DNA of 64,000 bases from DATKZH01 sp035528065 (GTDB lineage Bacteria; Planctomycetota; Planctomycetia; Pirellulales; Thermoguttaceae). How positions within the stretch are numbered: the first letter of the stretch is position 1; each line of letters opens with the position of its first letter. This document shows positions 49,276 through 57,360 of this stretch, piece after piece. The position numbers and the translations under genes are program-made. The notes beneath the pieces were generated by a model. That model was not told the DNA's origin. It was given only the letters and a program-made list of their open reading frames with translations, and made no database searches. The stretch lies in assembly GCA_035528065.1 (NCBI GenBank), contig DATKZH010000084.1, positions 10,502-74,501 on the forward strand, given 5' to 3'.

Positions 49276-50439
49276 CTACGACTTCACCCGCCTTTGCCTG
49301 GGTGCTCTCCAAAGGCCTGCCGCGAGAAAAGGTAGAGGAGCAAACCAGATCGCAATCACTGCCACGATCGTCGTGTAGGGAATCGAAGTGGACGCAGTGC
49401 CGGGCACGGGAGCCTTCCCCAACAACTGCACTCGTTGCTGGGCGAGGTTCTCCGTGTTCAGCAGGAGTATCCGGTTGGAGACGATCTCGTAGACGCGCTC
49501 GACGCGCGCGAGCTCCGCCCTGGCAAGCCCCCATTCGACCAGCTCGCCGTCACCACCCGCCCAGTCCTCGATTCGCTCACGACGTTCGCGGCGGAGCGCC
49601 GACTCCGCGGCTCGGTGTGCGTCGATCCGGCTTTGAATCGCCTCGATCCGTTCCTGGGGAGCCCGAGCGGCGTCCGCTTCCACCTCCCCTTCCATCTCCG
49701 CGCCCAGCGCCGCAAGCTCCGCTTCCAGAAGGGCCCTCTCGCCTTCCTGCCGGGCAAGACGCTCCGACACGTCGTCCACCGGAGGCTCCCCGGCGGCGCG
49801 TTCCGGCGCGACTCGCCCCGAGTCGCCGTCGGTCGACGCTCGCTGGGCCAGCTTGCCAACGTCCTCGGCAAGTCGCCGCAGCTCAACGGCTCGGCGCTCC
49901 CGCTCCTCTTCCAGCGCCTGGAGCTGACGTCGGAAGCGCGCCGCTTCCGGACTGCGCTCGGTGCGCCACTGCAAATACGCATCGACCACCGCGTTGACGA
50001 TCTTCGCCGCATCCTCCGGATCGCGGGCAGTAAGCGACACGGCAACAAGTTCCGACCCGCCCACCCGCTCCACCTCGATGTGCTCCGCGAGCCAGTCGGT
50101 CCGCGATTGATGCCGCGGGAAGACCGATAGCTTTGCCATCTCCGGCCGACCGGCAGCACCCGCCAGCACCTCGGAACGGAGAATCGGCCCCCTTACCTCG
50201 GTCTCGAAGACAGCTTCGTTCCGATCAGGCGGGACAGGTTGCCCTCGGGCTGGAGACGCGCATCGTATCCATGCGGTGGCTCCGTACGACCGCGACGAGA
50301 CGAGCGTCACCAGGATGCTCAACTGCACGGCAATGTAGGCCGTAAACAACAGCAGGGCCTTGATCGTGAACTGGAAGCGGCGACGCGGCCCTTCGACCGC
50401 CTCCGTGGGCATGCCTCGCTGCTGCGAGTCGACGGCCAT
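49276..50439 (-). CDS. Wzz/GumC-like polysaccharide co-polymerase, paralogue 2
   Basis: The 387-residue product is a clear paralogue of the protein at 44141-45301: similar N-terminus (MAVDSQQRG, RRRFQFTIKALLLFTAY), shared SRTDWLAEHIEVERV and VSLTARDPEDAAKIVNAVVDAY, coiled coil, and a C-terminal helix (IVAVIAIWFAPLPFLAAGLW). Coiled-coil residues 180-320 are more diverged. The ribosome binding site is weaker than in copy 1 (CACGAGA). It carries the same downstream MetE-like remnant and upstream 98-base repeat. Expected role: glycan chain-length control without a kinase domain. Confidence 0.8.
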   Translation of the reverse strand: MAVDSQQRGMPTEAVEGPRRRFQFTIKALLLFTAYIAVQLSILVTLVSSRSYGATAWIRCASPARGQPVPPDRNEAVFETEVRGPILRSEVLAGAAGRPEMAKLSVFPRHQSRTDWLAEHIEVERVGGSELVAVSLTARDPEDAAKIVNAVVDAYLQWRTERSPEAARFRRQLQALEEERERRAVELRRLAEDVGKLAQRASTDGDSGRVAPERAAGEPPVDDVSERLARQEGERALLEAELAALGAEMEGEVEADAARAPQERIEAIQSRIDAHRAAESALRRERRERIEDWAGGDGELVEWGLARAELARVERVYEIVSNRILLLNTENLAQQRVQLLGKAPVPGTASTSIPYTTIVAVIAIWFAPLPFLAAGLWRAPRQRRVKS

Positions 50440-50556
50440 GCTTCTCGTGCCTGAGCTCGAAACGGCGGACGTGCGGCGAAGTGCTGCGAGAAACCGGAGC
50501 CTCCGCGCTGGAAGACGGCTTCCATGTTAGCCCCTTGTCTCTCGACTGTCAATCAA

Positions 50557-50675
50557 GATGGGGGAGCGCGTGCAGTAGCACAGGCTTCCAGCCTGTGTGC
50601 ACGACAGGTAAGACGCCGGTCCCTACATACCGCGACCGAAGGTCTCCCCGAGCCCGGCGGTCTTGGAGACCTTCG
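50557..50675. repeat. 98-base repeat, copy 2, with completed hairpin
   Basis: Bases 50557-50654 are identical to 45419-45516. In this copy the following bases complete a 14-base inverted repeat GACCGAAGGTCTCC / GGAGACCTTCGGTC, which is damaged in copy 1. The rest of the 323-base gap up to 50762 has no gene. Confidence 0.93.
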
Positions 50676-50762
50676 GTCAGGACTGTGCGGGGTCGGGAGA
50701 CCCGCGCACAGCGCGCAGGCAAGGGCGGGCCGTAGCACGGCATCCTGCCGATGTCTCCGGCT

Positions 50763-51761
50763 TCACAGGCTGGAAGCCTGTGCTACGCCGCGTTTGCGAG
50801 GCCGCAGCAGGAGGACCAGGTAGGACACGATGAGCACGATCGGTGCGACGATGTGTGGCCAGTTTGGCCGCGGACGCAGCTCAGGAAGGAGTTGCCAGTC
50901 GGTCGGCTCGCCGCCGTCGATCGTCAGCATGGCCTCGAGCGTCGCCGGCGTGATCCGCTCGGGCAGGAATTCGACGGTGCCGTCGGCCATCGCGACGTTG
51001 GCGCCGCCCGATTCATCGTGGTAGAAGTACCCCAGGTCATAGAAGTGGCAACTGGCGATCCTCGCCGGCCCGGCCACGTGGACGCCCGTGCGCGCATCGT
51101 CGAACGAGAGGTCGCGGGGCTCCATCCAGTGGATTCCCGACCCGGCGGTCTCGACGAGCAGGATCGTCGAGTCGGTTCCGTCGCGGAAGTCGCCGAGCTT
51201 GCGCGGCCCGCTTCCGGCCCACGCCGCCGTCGGTCCCACCACGGCAGCGTAGTTCGTCGTCGGCGACTCCAGAGAGCCCGAATCGCTCGGGCACGTGTAG
51301 ACATGCGGCTTTTGCGCCGCGAGCCTGCTATTGTTTGGCCCGTCCCACGGTTCGTTGAAGTCGTACTGCTCGTAGAGCACGGCCTCCTCGACGAACGGCA
51401 GGATGAGCACCCGCCAACTATGCCACGGCGTGCCGTCGGGTCCGGCGACATAAGCAGGTGGGAAGCAGCCGTATACGTCGTCGTACTTGTGCAGGCCGAG
51501 TGCGATCTGCTTCATGTTGTTGAAGCACTGCGCGCGGCGCTTCGCCTCGCGAGCGAAATTGATCATCGGGAGCAGAAACAGGATCAAGAGGGCCACAACC
51601 AGCACCCTGAGTATCGCCTTGCGCAAGTCCTGGGCCGTTCGGAGGTAGGCAGCAATGGCCAACAGAACGGCCGCCACCGCGAGCCCGGCGACGCCGAACG
51701 TGGCCAGCGACGACCAGACGACGACGAACGCCAGCAGGAGAGTCATCAGGCTGAATCGCAT
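50763..51761 (-). CDS. DUF1559-like membrane protein with repeat-derived C-terminus
   Basis: The 332-residue product starts with two or three membrane segments (FSLMTLLLAFVVVWSSLATFGV, ILRVLVVALLILFLLPMI), then the DUF1559 signature (AQCFNNMKQIALGLHKYDDVYGCFPPAYV, LILPFVEEAVLYEQYDF, HVYTCPSD, ESGGANVAMADGTVEFL). It ends with another membrane helix (IVAPIVLIVSYLVLLL). DUF1559 proteins are pseudopilin-like and extremely abundant in planctomycetes; function unknown. The usual N-terminal pilin methylation motif is not obvious here. The last residues V-A-Q-A-S-S-L and the stop are encoded by an AGCACAGGCTTCCAGCCTGTG repeat. Confidence 0.9.
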   Translation of the reverse strand: MRFSLMTLLLAFVVVWSSLATFGVAGLAVAAVLLAIAAYLRTAQDLRKAILRVLVVALLILFLLPMINFAREAKRRAQCFNNMKQIALGLHKYDDVYGCFPPAYVAGPDGTPWHSWRVLILPFVEEAVLYEQYDFNEPWDGPNNSRLAAQKPHVYTCPSDSGSLESPTTNYAAVVGPTAAWAGSGPRKLGDFRDGTDSTILLVETAGSGIHWMEPRDLSFDDARTGVHVAGPARIASCHFYDLGYFYHDESGGANVAMADGTVEFLPERITPATLEAMLTIDGGEPTDWQLLPELRPRPNWPHIVAPIVLIVSYLVLLLRPRKRGVAQASSL

Positions 51762-51854
51762 GGCAAGCTCTCGCGGCTCGACTCAGTTGCCCTCGGCCGA
51801 GAGGAAGCGGACAGCCAGTTGCGCGCGTGTGCAAGCACACACGCTACATGCCAC

Positions 51855-51951
51855 GGGTTCAGGACTTGAAGGCAGACTTCAACCTCCAAGCCCTAAACCC
51901 TCAACACTCAACCATGAACCCTCAACCCTCAACCATGAACCCTCAACACTG
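51855..51951. repeat. CTCAACC low-complexity repeat, copy 2
   Basis: GGGTTCAGGACTTG (51855-51868) is followed by CCCTCAAC/CATGAACC units (51879-51951), matching the element at 26767-26849. It ends just after the Gfo/Idh/MocA coding region. Confidence 0.85.
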
Positions 51952-51968
51952 CCTCCGGTGGCGGGGCC

Positions 51969-53330
51969 TCAGATTTCGGTCCACTGCCCCGGGATCGGCA
52001 CGGGGAACTGGCCGTTTTCGTCGGCCTTGACCGGGGCCGGGCTGTCGTCGGCCAGGTCGTCGAGGTAGTCGCAGAACTGGAAGTCGGACTTCATCATCTC
52101 GTCCCACGTCACCGTCTGCCCGGTGTGGCAGGCCGCGCGGCCCATGAGCGTGGTCATGTCGGAGTAGACCGCGCGCTTGGCTTCATTGTGCGGCTTGTCG
52201 TTGCGGATGCTGTCGATGAAGTCGTTCCATTCGTATTGCCAGGGGCTGAAGGCGTCGTCGGTGGGGGTCCAGGCGATGTTGCCTTCCTCGATCCGCTGGT
52301 CCTTGAACATGTGGACGGTGGCGGCGTGAATGTTGCCGGAGAACTGCGCGGCGCACTTCGTGCCGTGGATGTACGTGGCGAAGTCGCTCCGCGTCTCCTT
52401 GATCCGGCGGAAGCCGCAGAACGCCTTGGTGCCGTCGGCGAACGTGAATTCCATCGAGTAGACGTCGACGTTCTGGCCGCAGTCCGTGCTGCCGGGCACG
52501 CGCCCCGCCATGCCGTTGCACTCGACGGGCCACGCGTCCTTGATCCAGCAGCACTCGTCGATCTGGTGGATCAGGTAGTCGACCATGTGGCCCGAGCCGA
52601 TCCAGTAGAGGTGGATCCGGCCGAACTGGAGCTGGCTGATCAGGTCATTGGCCTTGTCACCCTGGTTGCCGAGCCAGCCGGCGCCGCCCAGCCGGTTGGC
52701 GCGAATCAGGGGGATGTCGCCCATGGCGCCTTCGCGGATCTTGTCGATCAGGGCCTGGCGTGCGGGGGAGTGGCGGCACTGGAGCCCCGCCATGATCTTC
52801 ACGCCTTTCTTCTCCGCCTCCTCGCCCGCCCGGAGCAGCCGGCGCAACCCGCCGGGATCGGGGGCGAAGGGTTTTTCCATGAAGACGTTGATGCCCTTCT
52901 TGACGGCGTACTCGACGTGGACCGGCCGGATGTACGCCCGGGTGGTGCACATGGCGACGTCGCCGGGCCGGAGCAGGTCGATCGCCTTGCGGTAGGCGTC
53001 GAAGCCGACGAACTTGCGGTCGTCCGGGACGTCGACCTTGTCGCCCAGCTTGTCCACGAGGGCCTTGTGCATCGCGTTCATCCGGCCTTCCAGGACGTCG
53101 GCCATCGCATAGAGCTTGATCGGCCCGCCGTTGGGGACTGAGACCGCGTCGCCGACCGCCCCGGAGCCGCGCCCCCCGCAGCCGACGAGCGCCAGGCGAA
53201 TCGTGTTGTCTTCGCCGGCATGGACGGCGGGCGTCAGACCGCCGAGCACCGTCGCGCCCGCGGCAAGCGAGCCGGTCTGCTTGAGGAACCGTCGACGGGT
53301 GGTGTTCGAGGTGTTGTCAGATTTCGTCAT
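51969..53330 (-). CDS. Gfo/Idh/MocA-family oxidoreductase with twin-arginine signal
   Basis: The 453-residue product begins with a twin-arginine signal (NTTRRRFLKQTGSLAAGATVLGG), then an NAD(P)-binding Rossmann fold (IRLALVGCGGRGSGAVGDAV), and the family EKP motif (GINVFMEKPFAPDPGG). It also has SGHMVDYLIHQIDECCWI with a likely catalytic or metal-binding His. It is exported folded through the Tat system with its cofactor and probably oxidises or rearranges a sugar derivative. ATG 53330 has GGGAGAA upstream; the longer in-frame reading to 53765 runs through a DUF1559 remnant and is rejected. Confidence 0.93.
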   Translation of the reverse strand: MTKSDNTSNTTRRRFLKQTGSLAAGATVLGGLTPAVHAGEDNTIRLALVGCGGRGSGAVGDAVSVPNGGPIKLYAMADVLEGRMNAMHKALVDKLGDKVDVPDDRKFVGFDAYRKAIDLLRPGDVAMCTTRAYIRPVHVEYAVKKGINVFMEKPFAPDPGGLRRLLRAGEEAEKKGVKIMAGLQCRHSPARQALIDKIREGAMGDIPLIRANRLGGAGWLGNQGDKANDLISQLQFGRIHLYWIGSGHMVDYLIHQIDECCWIKDAWPVECNGMAGRVPGSTDCGQNVDVYSMEFTFADGTKAFCGFRRIKETRSDFATYIHGTKCAAQFSGNIHAATVHMFKDQRIEEGNIAWTPTDDAFSPWQYEWNDFIDSIRNDKPHNEAKRAVYSDMTTLMGRAACHTGQTVTWDEMMKSDFQFCDYLDDLADDSPAPVKADENGQFPVPIPGQWTEI

Positions 53331-53573
53331 TCCATTCTCCCAGGTTGATGCTGAAGGATGCCGGCAACGAACGGGAGGCCACGGGGACGCTCCCGGGCGT
53401 CGACGCCTTTCTACCACACTCCGAGGCGCCGCGAAAGGCGGGCGGGTTAGAATCCGGATCGACGGGATCGAGCCGGATGGGGGAGGTGCCGAAAGCGCGA
53501 AAGAGGCGGACAGGCGCGCTTCTCGTTGTTCCATGGTCGGGCTTACCCGCATCAGCCGAGTGCGAGAAGGGCG

Positions 53574-53829
53574 CTTGTCCCCCCTTCTCTTGTAGGCGGG
53601 CGGGAAGCAGCCGAATGCGTCGTGGTAGTTGTGCAAGGCGGTTGCGATTTGCGTGACGTTGTTGCTGCACTGCGCCCGGCGTGCCGTGTCACCTGTCCTG
53701 GGCCGCTCGAACGCGGGCAGCGATGCCCAACAGAACGGCCGCGCCGGCGAGCCCGGCAAAGCCAAACGCGGCCAGCGACGCCCCCACGAGGGCGAAGGCG
53801 AGCAGCGGACCCATCAGGCTGAATCGCGC
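53574..53829 (-). pseudogene. Frameshifted DUF1559 remnant
   Basis: The minus strand reads ARFSLMGPLLAFALVGASLA in one frame from 53829. Then, in another frame, it reads AQCSNNVTQIATALHNYHD and FGCFPPAYKRRG. This parallels the start of the intact paralogue at 50763-51761, where the Met codon is replaced here by GCG. The start codon is lost, at least one frameshift is present and the last two thirds are missing. Confidence 0.78.
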
Positions 53830-54017
53830 GTCGACTGCCTCGCGCGGTGGAGCCGCTGCCAGGTCCGCCGGCCCCACTCGGATTGCTGGATGCTCGCTTC
53901 GAGGAATTTCTCGTATGAGCCAAACTCGTGCTTTCGAGCCTCCCACTCGGCCATGATCTCGCGTTGGGCCTTGTGCTTCATTTCCACGCAGTCGAAGGTC
54001 TTAGGTTTCGTCGCCAT
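53814..54017 (-). CDS. Probable antitoxin of PIN-domain pair
   Basis: The 67-residue product starts at ATG 54017, overlapping the end of the PIN gene by 17 bases. The sequence KTFDCVEMKHKAQREIMAEWEARKHEF resembles short proteins that I recall lying beside PIN toxins in other bacteria; this was not checked. Its C-terminal end (after about SEWGRRTWQRL) overlaps the DUF1559 remnant by about 16 bases, so the tail may be altered. No DNA-binding motif is recognised. Order is toxin first, antitoxin second. Confidence 0.68.
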   Translation of the reverse strand: MATKPKTFDCVEMKHKAQREIMAEWEARKHEFGSYEKFLEASIQQSEWGRRTWQRLHRARQSTRDSA

Positions 54018-54459
54018 AAGCCAACTCCGCCGGGCTGCGTATTTCGATGGGCCGGTAACCGTGGAGAACGTTTACCGCGCCGTATTTGCGGATACGGCCG
54101 TAGTTCACGATATGCCTGAAGTTCCCACTGACGATCAGATCGGCGTTGGCCACGCTTGCGGCCGCCACGTGCAGCGCATCGTCTCGGGATCCGCTACCCA
54201 GAACACCGGCCGCCAGGTACGCGTCTGCGAGAGCCTCCACGGTCGAGCTCATGGGGACGGTTTCCAGCGACGATTCCGGAATCGTGTCGAACTGGTCCTG
54301 CACGGCCTGCGGAGCGCCGCTCAATTCCCGCAAGACCTGCGGCGACACCACTAACGTCAATTCGCCCTGTCTGACGCGGTCGAAGAAACGCCGACTGGGC
54401 TCGGCGAACTCCTCGTCGAAGACTCCGCCGAAGACCGAAGTGTCTGCATAAACTCGCAT
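54001..54459 (-). CDS. PIN-domain protein, probable VapC-type toxin
   Basis: The 152-residue product starts at ATG 54459 (MRVYADTSVFGG). It has the PIN acidic residues: Asp in YADTSV, Glu in VLRELSG, Asp pair in GSRDDALHVAAASVANADLIVSGNF. PIN proteins are magnesium-dependent ribonucleases; paired ones usually act as toxins on tRNA or rRNA. It overlaps the small partner gene and lies upstream of it. A few codons longer start (54486) is less likely. Confidence 0.85.
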   Translation of the reverse strand: MRVYADTSVFGGVFDEEFAEPSRRFFDRVRQGELTLVVSPQVLRELSGAPQAVQDQFDTIPESSLETVPMSSTVEALADAYLAAGVLGSGSRDDALHVAAASVANADLIVSGNFRHIVNYGRIRKYGAVNVLHGYRPIEIRSPAELAYGDET

Positions 54460-54537
54460 GGCCGGTCCGGTCCTTTCCCCATTCAAGTCTACCAGTCTGC
54501 TGCACGAGAATCAATCCGGAGCGGCCGACGGCCCCGG

Positions 54538-55611
54538 TCATCCAAACGCCGGCCCCGCCCCGCTCGGCTCCATGGGGCCGAGCCGGATGGGGTACGTGCC
54601 GTAGGTGCGGATGGTGTTCCACATGGCCAGGTAGTTGCCCGGCTTGACCTGGCTGAAGATGCTGTTGGAGGAGGAGACGATGAGCCCGCCGCCGTGGGCC
54701 GCCTTGCGGATCACCTCCTTGGTCTCGCGGACGACGTCCTCGACCGAGCCGTACGGCAGGGTGTGGATGCAGTCGACGTTGCCCTTGAGCGCGACTGAAG
54801 CGCCGTGCTGCCGTTTCATCTCGCCCATGTCGAGCCCGCCGGCCGGGTCGATCGGGTCGAGGCAGTCGGGCTTCGCGTCGAGGATCATGTCGAGGATCGG
54901 CCGGATGTTGCCGTCGCTGTGCTTGATCGTCATCAGGCCCGCTTCCTTGAACCCGGCGAATACTCGCTTCAGGCCCGGGTAAAGAATCTCACGGAAACAG
55001 GTCGGCGACATGAGCGGCCGCTCGGTCGAGGCGTAATCGTCGCCGGTGAACACGAAGTCGGCGCCCCGCCGGGCGCACTCCTTGGCGTACTCGACGTTCA
55101 GCTCCACGGACAGATCGACCACGCCTCGGGCAAGCTCCGGCTCGCCGGCCAGGGCCAGGAGGAAGTTCTGGAAGCCCATCAGGTTCCGCGGCAGCGAGAA
55201 GACGTCGTTCAAGTGCACGCCGATGGCCAGCTTGCCCTTGTAACGGGCGACGAGCTTGTCGAGGCTGGCGAACCGCCCGGGGGCGTGCGGGTCGGGCGGC
55301 TCGTAGTTCTTGAGATCGTCGAGGGTCTGGATCGGTCCCTCGACGGCGACGACGTGCTCCTCCTCGCCCTTTTCCACCACGATGCCGTATTCGTTGCGCC
55401 AGCGGTTCTTGCCGACTTGCTCCCGGGCGACGTCCGGCGCGGTGAGGATCGCGTCGAGGCCCATGCGCAGGGTGAACTCCTCCATCGAGCAGCCCGGTAG
55501 AATCGCCTCGCGCACCCGGTGGTCGATGATCCACTCGAAGTGCGGCACCCGATCCGGCTCTTCCCGGCGCAGCGCCCGCATCACCCGTTCCGCGGAGGTC
55601 AGCTCGGCCAT
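54538..55611 (-). CDS. Uroporphyrinogen decarboxylase-family protein
   Basis: The 357-residue product has a UroD/methyltransferase-type barrel: TSAERVMRALRREEPDRVPHFEW at the start, GIVVEKGEEEHVVAVEGPI, FVFTGDDYASTERPLMSP, IKHSDGNIRPILDMILDA, DPIDPAGGLDMGEMKR and KGNVDCIHTL. In this subfamily the barrel commonly acts as a corrinoid-dependent methyltransferase or in catabolism rather than in haem synthesis. The zinc ligand pattern of the methyltransferases is not certain. ATG 55611 has GGAGATG seven bases upstream. It is divergent from the sulfatase. Confidence 0.88.
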   Translation of the reverse strand: MAELTSAERVMRALRREEPDRVPHFEWIIDHRVREAILPGCSMEEFTLRMGLDAILTAPDVAREQVGKNRWRNEYGIVVEKGEEEHVVAVEGPIQTLDDLKNYEPPDPHAPGRFASLDKLVARYKGKLAIGVHLNDVFSLPRNLMGFQNFLLALAGEPELARGVVDLSVELNVEYAKECARRGADFVFTGDDYASTERPLMSPTCFREILYPGLKRVFAGFKEAGLMTIKHSDGNIRPILDMILDAKPDCLDPIDPAGGLDMGEMKRQHGASVALKGNVDCIHTLPYGSVEDVVRETKEVIRKAAHGGGLIVSSSNSIFSQVKPGNYLAMWNTIRTYGTYPIRLGPMEPSGAGPAFG

Positions 55612-55631
55612 CGGTTCATCTCCGAATCGTA

Positions 55632-55649
55632 GTGCGTGCTCGCACGCAC
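55632..55649. repeat. Hairpin GTGCGTGC/GCACGCAC in divergent spacer
   Basis: A perfect eight-base stem with a two-base loop, of the same family as the hairpin at 57342-57359. The two bracket the sulfatase gene. Confidence 0.75.
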
Positions 55650-55728
55650 GCGCACAAGACGGTGATTGTAGCACTCGCGGGGCCCCGCACAAGAGCGTCG
55701 CGCACGCGCCGCTGCCTGCGACAACCGT

Positions 55729-55756
55729 TTGCTTTTCCCGGCCGACAGGCTAAAAT
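55729..55756 (+). promoter_or_regulatory. Possible sulfatase promoter
   Basis: TTGCTT (55729-55734) and TAAAAT (55751-55756) with a 16-base spacer, 38 bases before the start codon. Confidence 0.45.
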
Positions 55757-55793
55757 GCCGGGGTCAGGCAACTCCAGGTTCGAGGAAACGAAG

Positions 55794-57257
55794 ATGAGCA
55801 CCCACAAGATCGATCGTCGCACTCGGTTGGCACTGGCTGCCGCCCTCGTCGCTGCGTCCTTCTTCTCGGCGGCATGCGTGACCGCCGAAGCGGCCGAGCC
55901 GGGCAAGCCGAACGTCCTGTTCATCGCCGTCGACGACCTCCGCCCGCAGCTCGGATGCTACGGGCACGCGCGGATGCACTCGCCCAGCATCGACCGGCTG
56001 GCGGGGGGCGGGTTTCACTTCCGTCGGGCGTACTGCAACGTGCCCGTCTGCGGCGCATCGCGGGCGAGCCTGATGACGGGCATCCGGCCGGCGCGGAACC
56101 GGTTCGTCGGCTACGACACCTGGGCCGAAAAGGACGCCGCCGGCATCACCACGCTCAACACGCACTTCCGCAACCACGGCTACTACACGGCCTCGCTGGG
56201 CAAGGTGTTCCATCACGCGAAGGACAACCTTGCGGGCTGGTCGGAGGAGCCGTGGCTGCCGGAGAATCCGTGGATGGGGTACCTGCTGCCCGAAAGCCAG
56301 CGGGCGTGGAAGGAGAACCGCGAAAAGACGAAGCAGGGCCGCGCCCTGGGGCCGCCGACCGAGGAGGCCGATGCGCCCGACAACGCCTACGCCGACGGCC
56401 GGCTTGCCGATCGGGCCGTGGCCGACCTCGGGCGGCTCGCCGAGAAGGACGGGCCGTTCTTCCTGGCCGTGGGGTTCTACAAGCCGCACCTGCCCTTCCT
56501 CGCGCCCAAGAAGTACTGGGACCTTTACCCGGCGGACGAGATCAAGCTGCCCGGCAACTACTCCCGGCCCAAGGACGCCCCCGACGCGGCGATCCACAAC
56601 TCGGGCGAGCTCCGCGCGTATGCGGGCGTGCCGAAGGAGGGACCGGTCTCCGACGAGATGGCCCGCCGGCTGATCCGCGGCTACTACGCCTGCGTGAGCT
56701 TCACCGACGCCCAGATCGGCAAGCTCCTCGACGAGCTCGACCGCCTCGGAATCGCCGACGAGACGATCGTCATCCTCTGGGGCGATCACGGCTGGAACCT
56801 GGGCGAGCACACGCTCTGGTGCAAGCACTGCTGCTTCGAGACGTCGATGCGCGTGCCGCTTGTGGTGCGGGCCCCGGGCTTCGTCGCGGGCAAGTCGACC
56901 GACGCCCTGGTGGAGTACGTCGACGTCTACCCGTCGCTCTGCCAACTGGCCGGCCTGCCCTTGCCGGAGCACCTCGACGGCCGGAGCTTCGTCCCCCTGA
57001 TGAACGACCCCGGCCTTGCGTGGAAGGAAGCGGCCATCGGCCGGTACGGGCCCGGCGACACGATCCGCACCGACCGCTACCGCTTCACCGAGTACACCGA
57101 CAAGCAGGGCAAACCCATCGCCCGGATGCTCTACGATCACCAGGTCGACCCGGGCGAGAACGTGAACGTCTCGGAGCGGCCGGAGAGCCAGTCGCTCAAC
57201 CGATCGCTTCGCGAGCAGTTGCGCGCGCGGATGGGGAAGGCGAGCCCGCGGCAATAG
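55794..57257 (+). CDS. Secreted type I sulfatase, iduronate-2-sulfatase-like
   Basis: The 487-residue product has an N-terminal export signal with a possible lipobox (FFSAAC), then KPNVLFIAVDDLRPQLGCYG supplying metal-binding Asp residues. The active-site motif C-G-A-S-R in VCGASRASLMTG, whose Cys becomes formylglycine, follows, then LGKVFHH, VGFYKPHLPFLAPKKYWDLY and WGDHGWNLGEHTLWCKHC. The last motifs are characteristic of iduronate-2-sulfatase-like enzymes, which desulfate polysaccharides. Start ATG 55794 follows GAGGAAA. A formylglycine-generating enzyme is not seen nearby. Planctomycetes are rich in sulfatases. Confidence 0.95.
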   Translation: MSTHKIDRRTRLALAAALVAASFFSAACVTAEAAEPGKPNVLFIAVDDLRPQLGCYGHARMHSPSIDRLAGGGFHFRRAYCNVPVCGASRASLMTGIRPARNRFVGYDTWAEKDAAGITTLNTHFRNHGYYTASLGKVFHHAKDNLAGWSEEPWLPENPWMGYLLPESQRAWKENREKTKQGRALGPPTEEADAPDNAYADGRLADRAVADLGRLAEKDGPFFLAVGFYKPHLPFLAPKKYWDLYPADEIKLPGNYSRPKDAPDAAIHNSGELRAYAGVPKEGPVSDEMARRLIRGYYACVSFTDAQIGKLLDELDRLGIADETIVILWGDHGWNLGEHTLWCKHCCFETSMRVPLVVRAPGFVAGKSTDALVEYVDVYPSLCQLAGLPLPEHLDGRSFVPLMNDPGLAWKEAAIGRYGPGDTIRTDRYRFTEYTDKQGKPIARMLYDHQVDPGENVNVSERPESQSLNRSLREQLRARMGKASPRQ

Positions 57258-57279
57258 ACTCAAGGATCGGGCTTCCCTC

Positions 57280-57359
57280 GTTCCCAGGCTCCGCCTGGGA
57301 ACGCCCTAACGCGAGGCTCTGCCTCGCCCAGCGGCGAGCGCGTGCGTGCAAGCACGCAC
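57280..57359. repeat. Three tandem perfect hairpins between convergent genes
   Basis: 57280-57302 (GTTCCCAGGC/GCCTGGGAAC, loop TCC), 57311-57327 (GCGAGGC/GCCTCGC, loop TCT) and 57342-57359 (GTGCGTGC/GCACGCAC, loop AA). They lie between the convergent sulfatase and caspase genes. They may act as a bidirectional terminator, and the last bases supply the caspase stop codon. Confidence 0.85.
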
Positions 57360-57360
57360 C

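Noticed and set aside
51879..51951. CTCAACC array considered as a CRISPR array
   Set aside because: Units are about 7-16 bases with no spacers and no cas genes are present.
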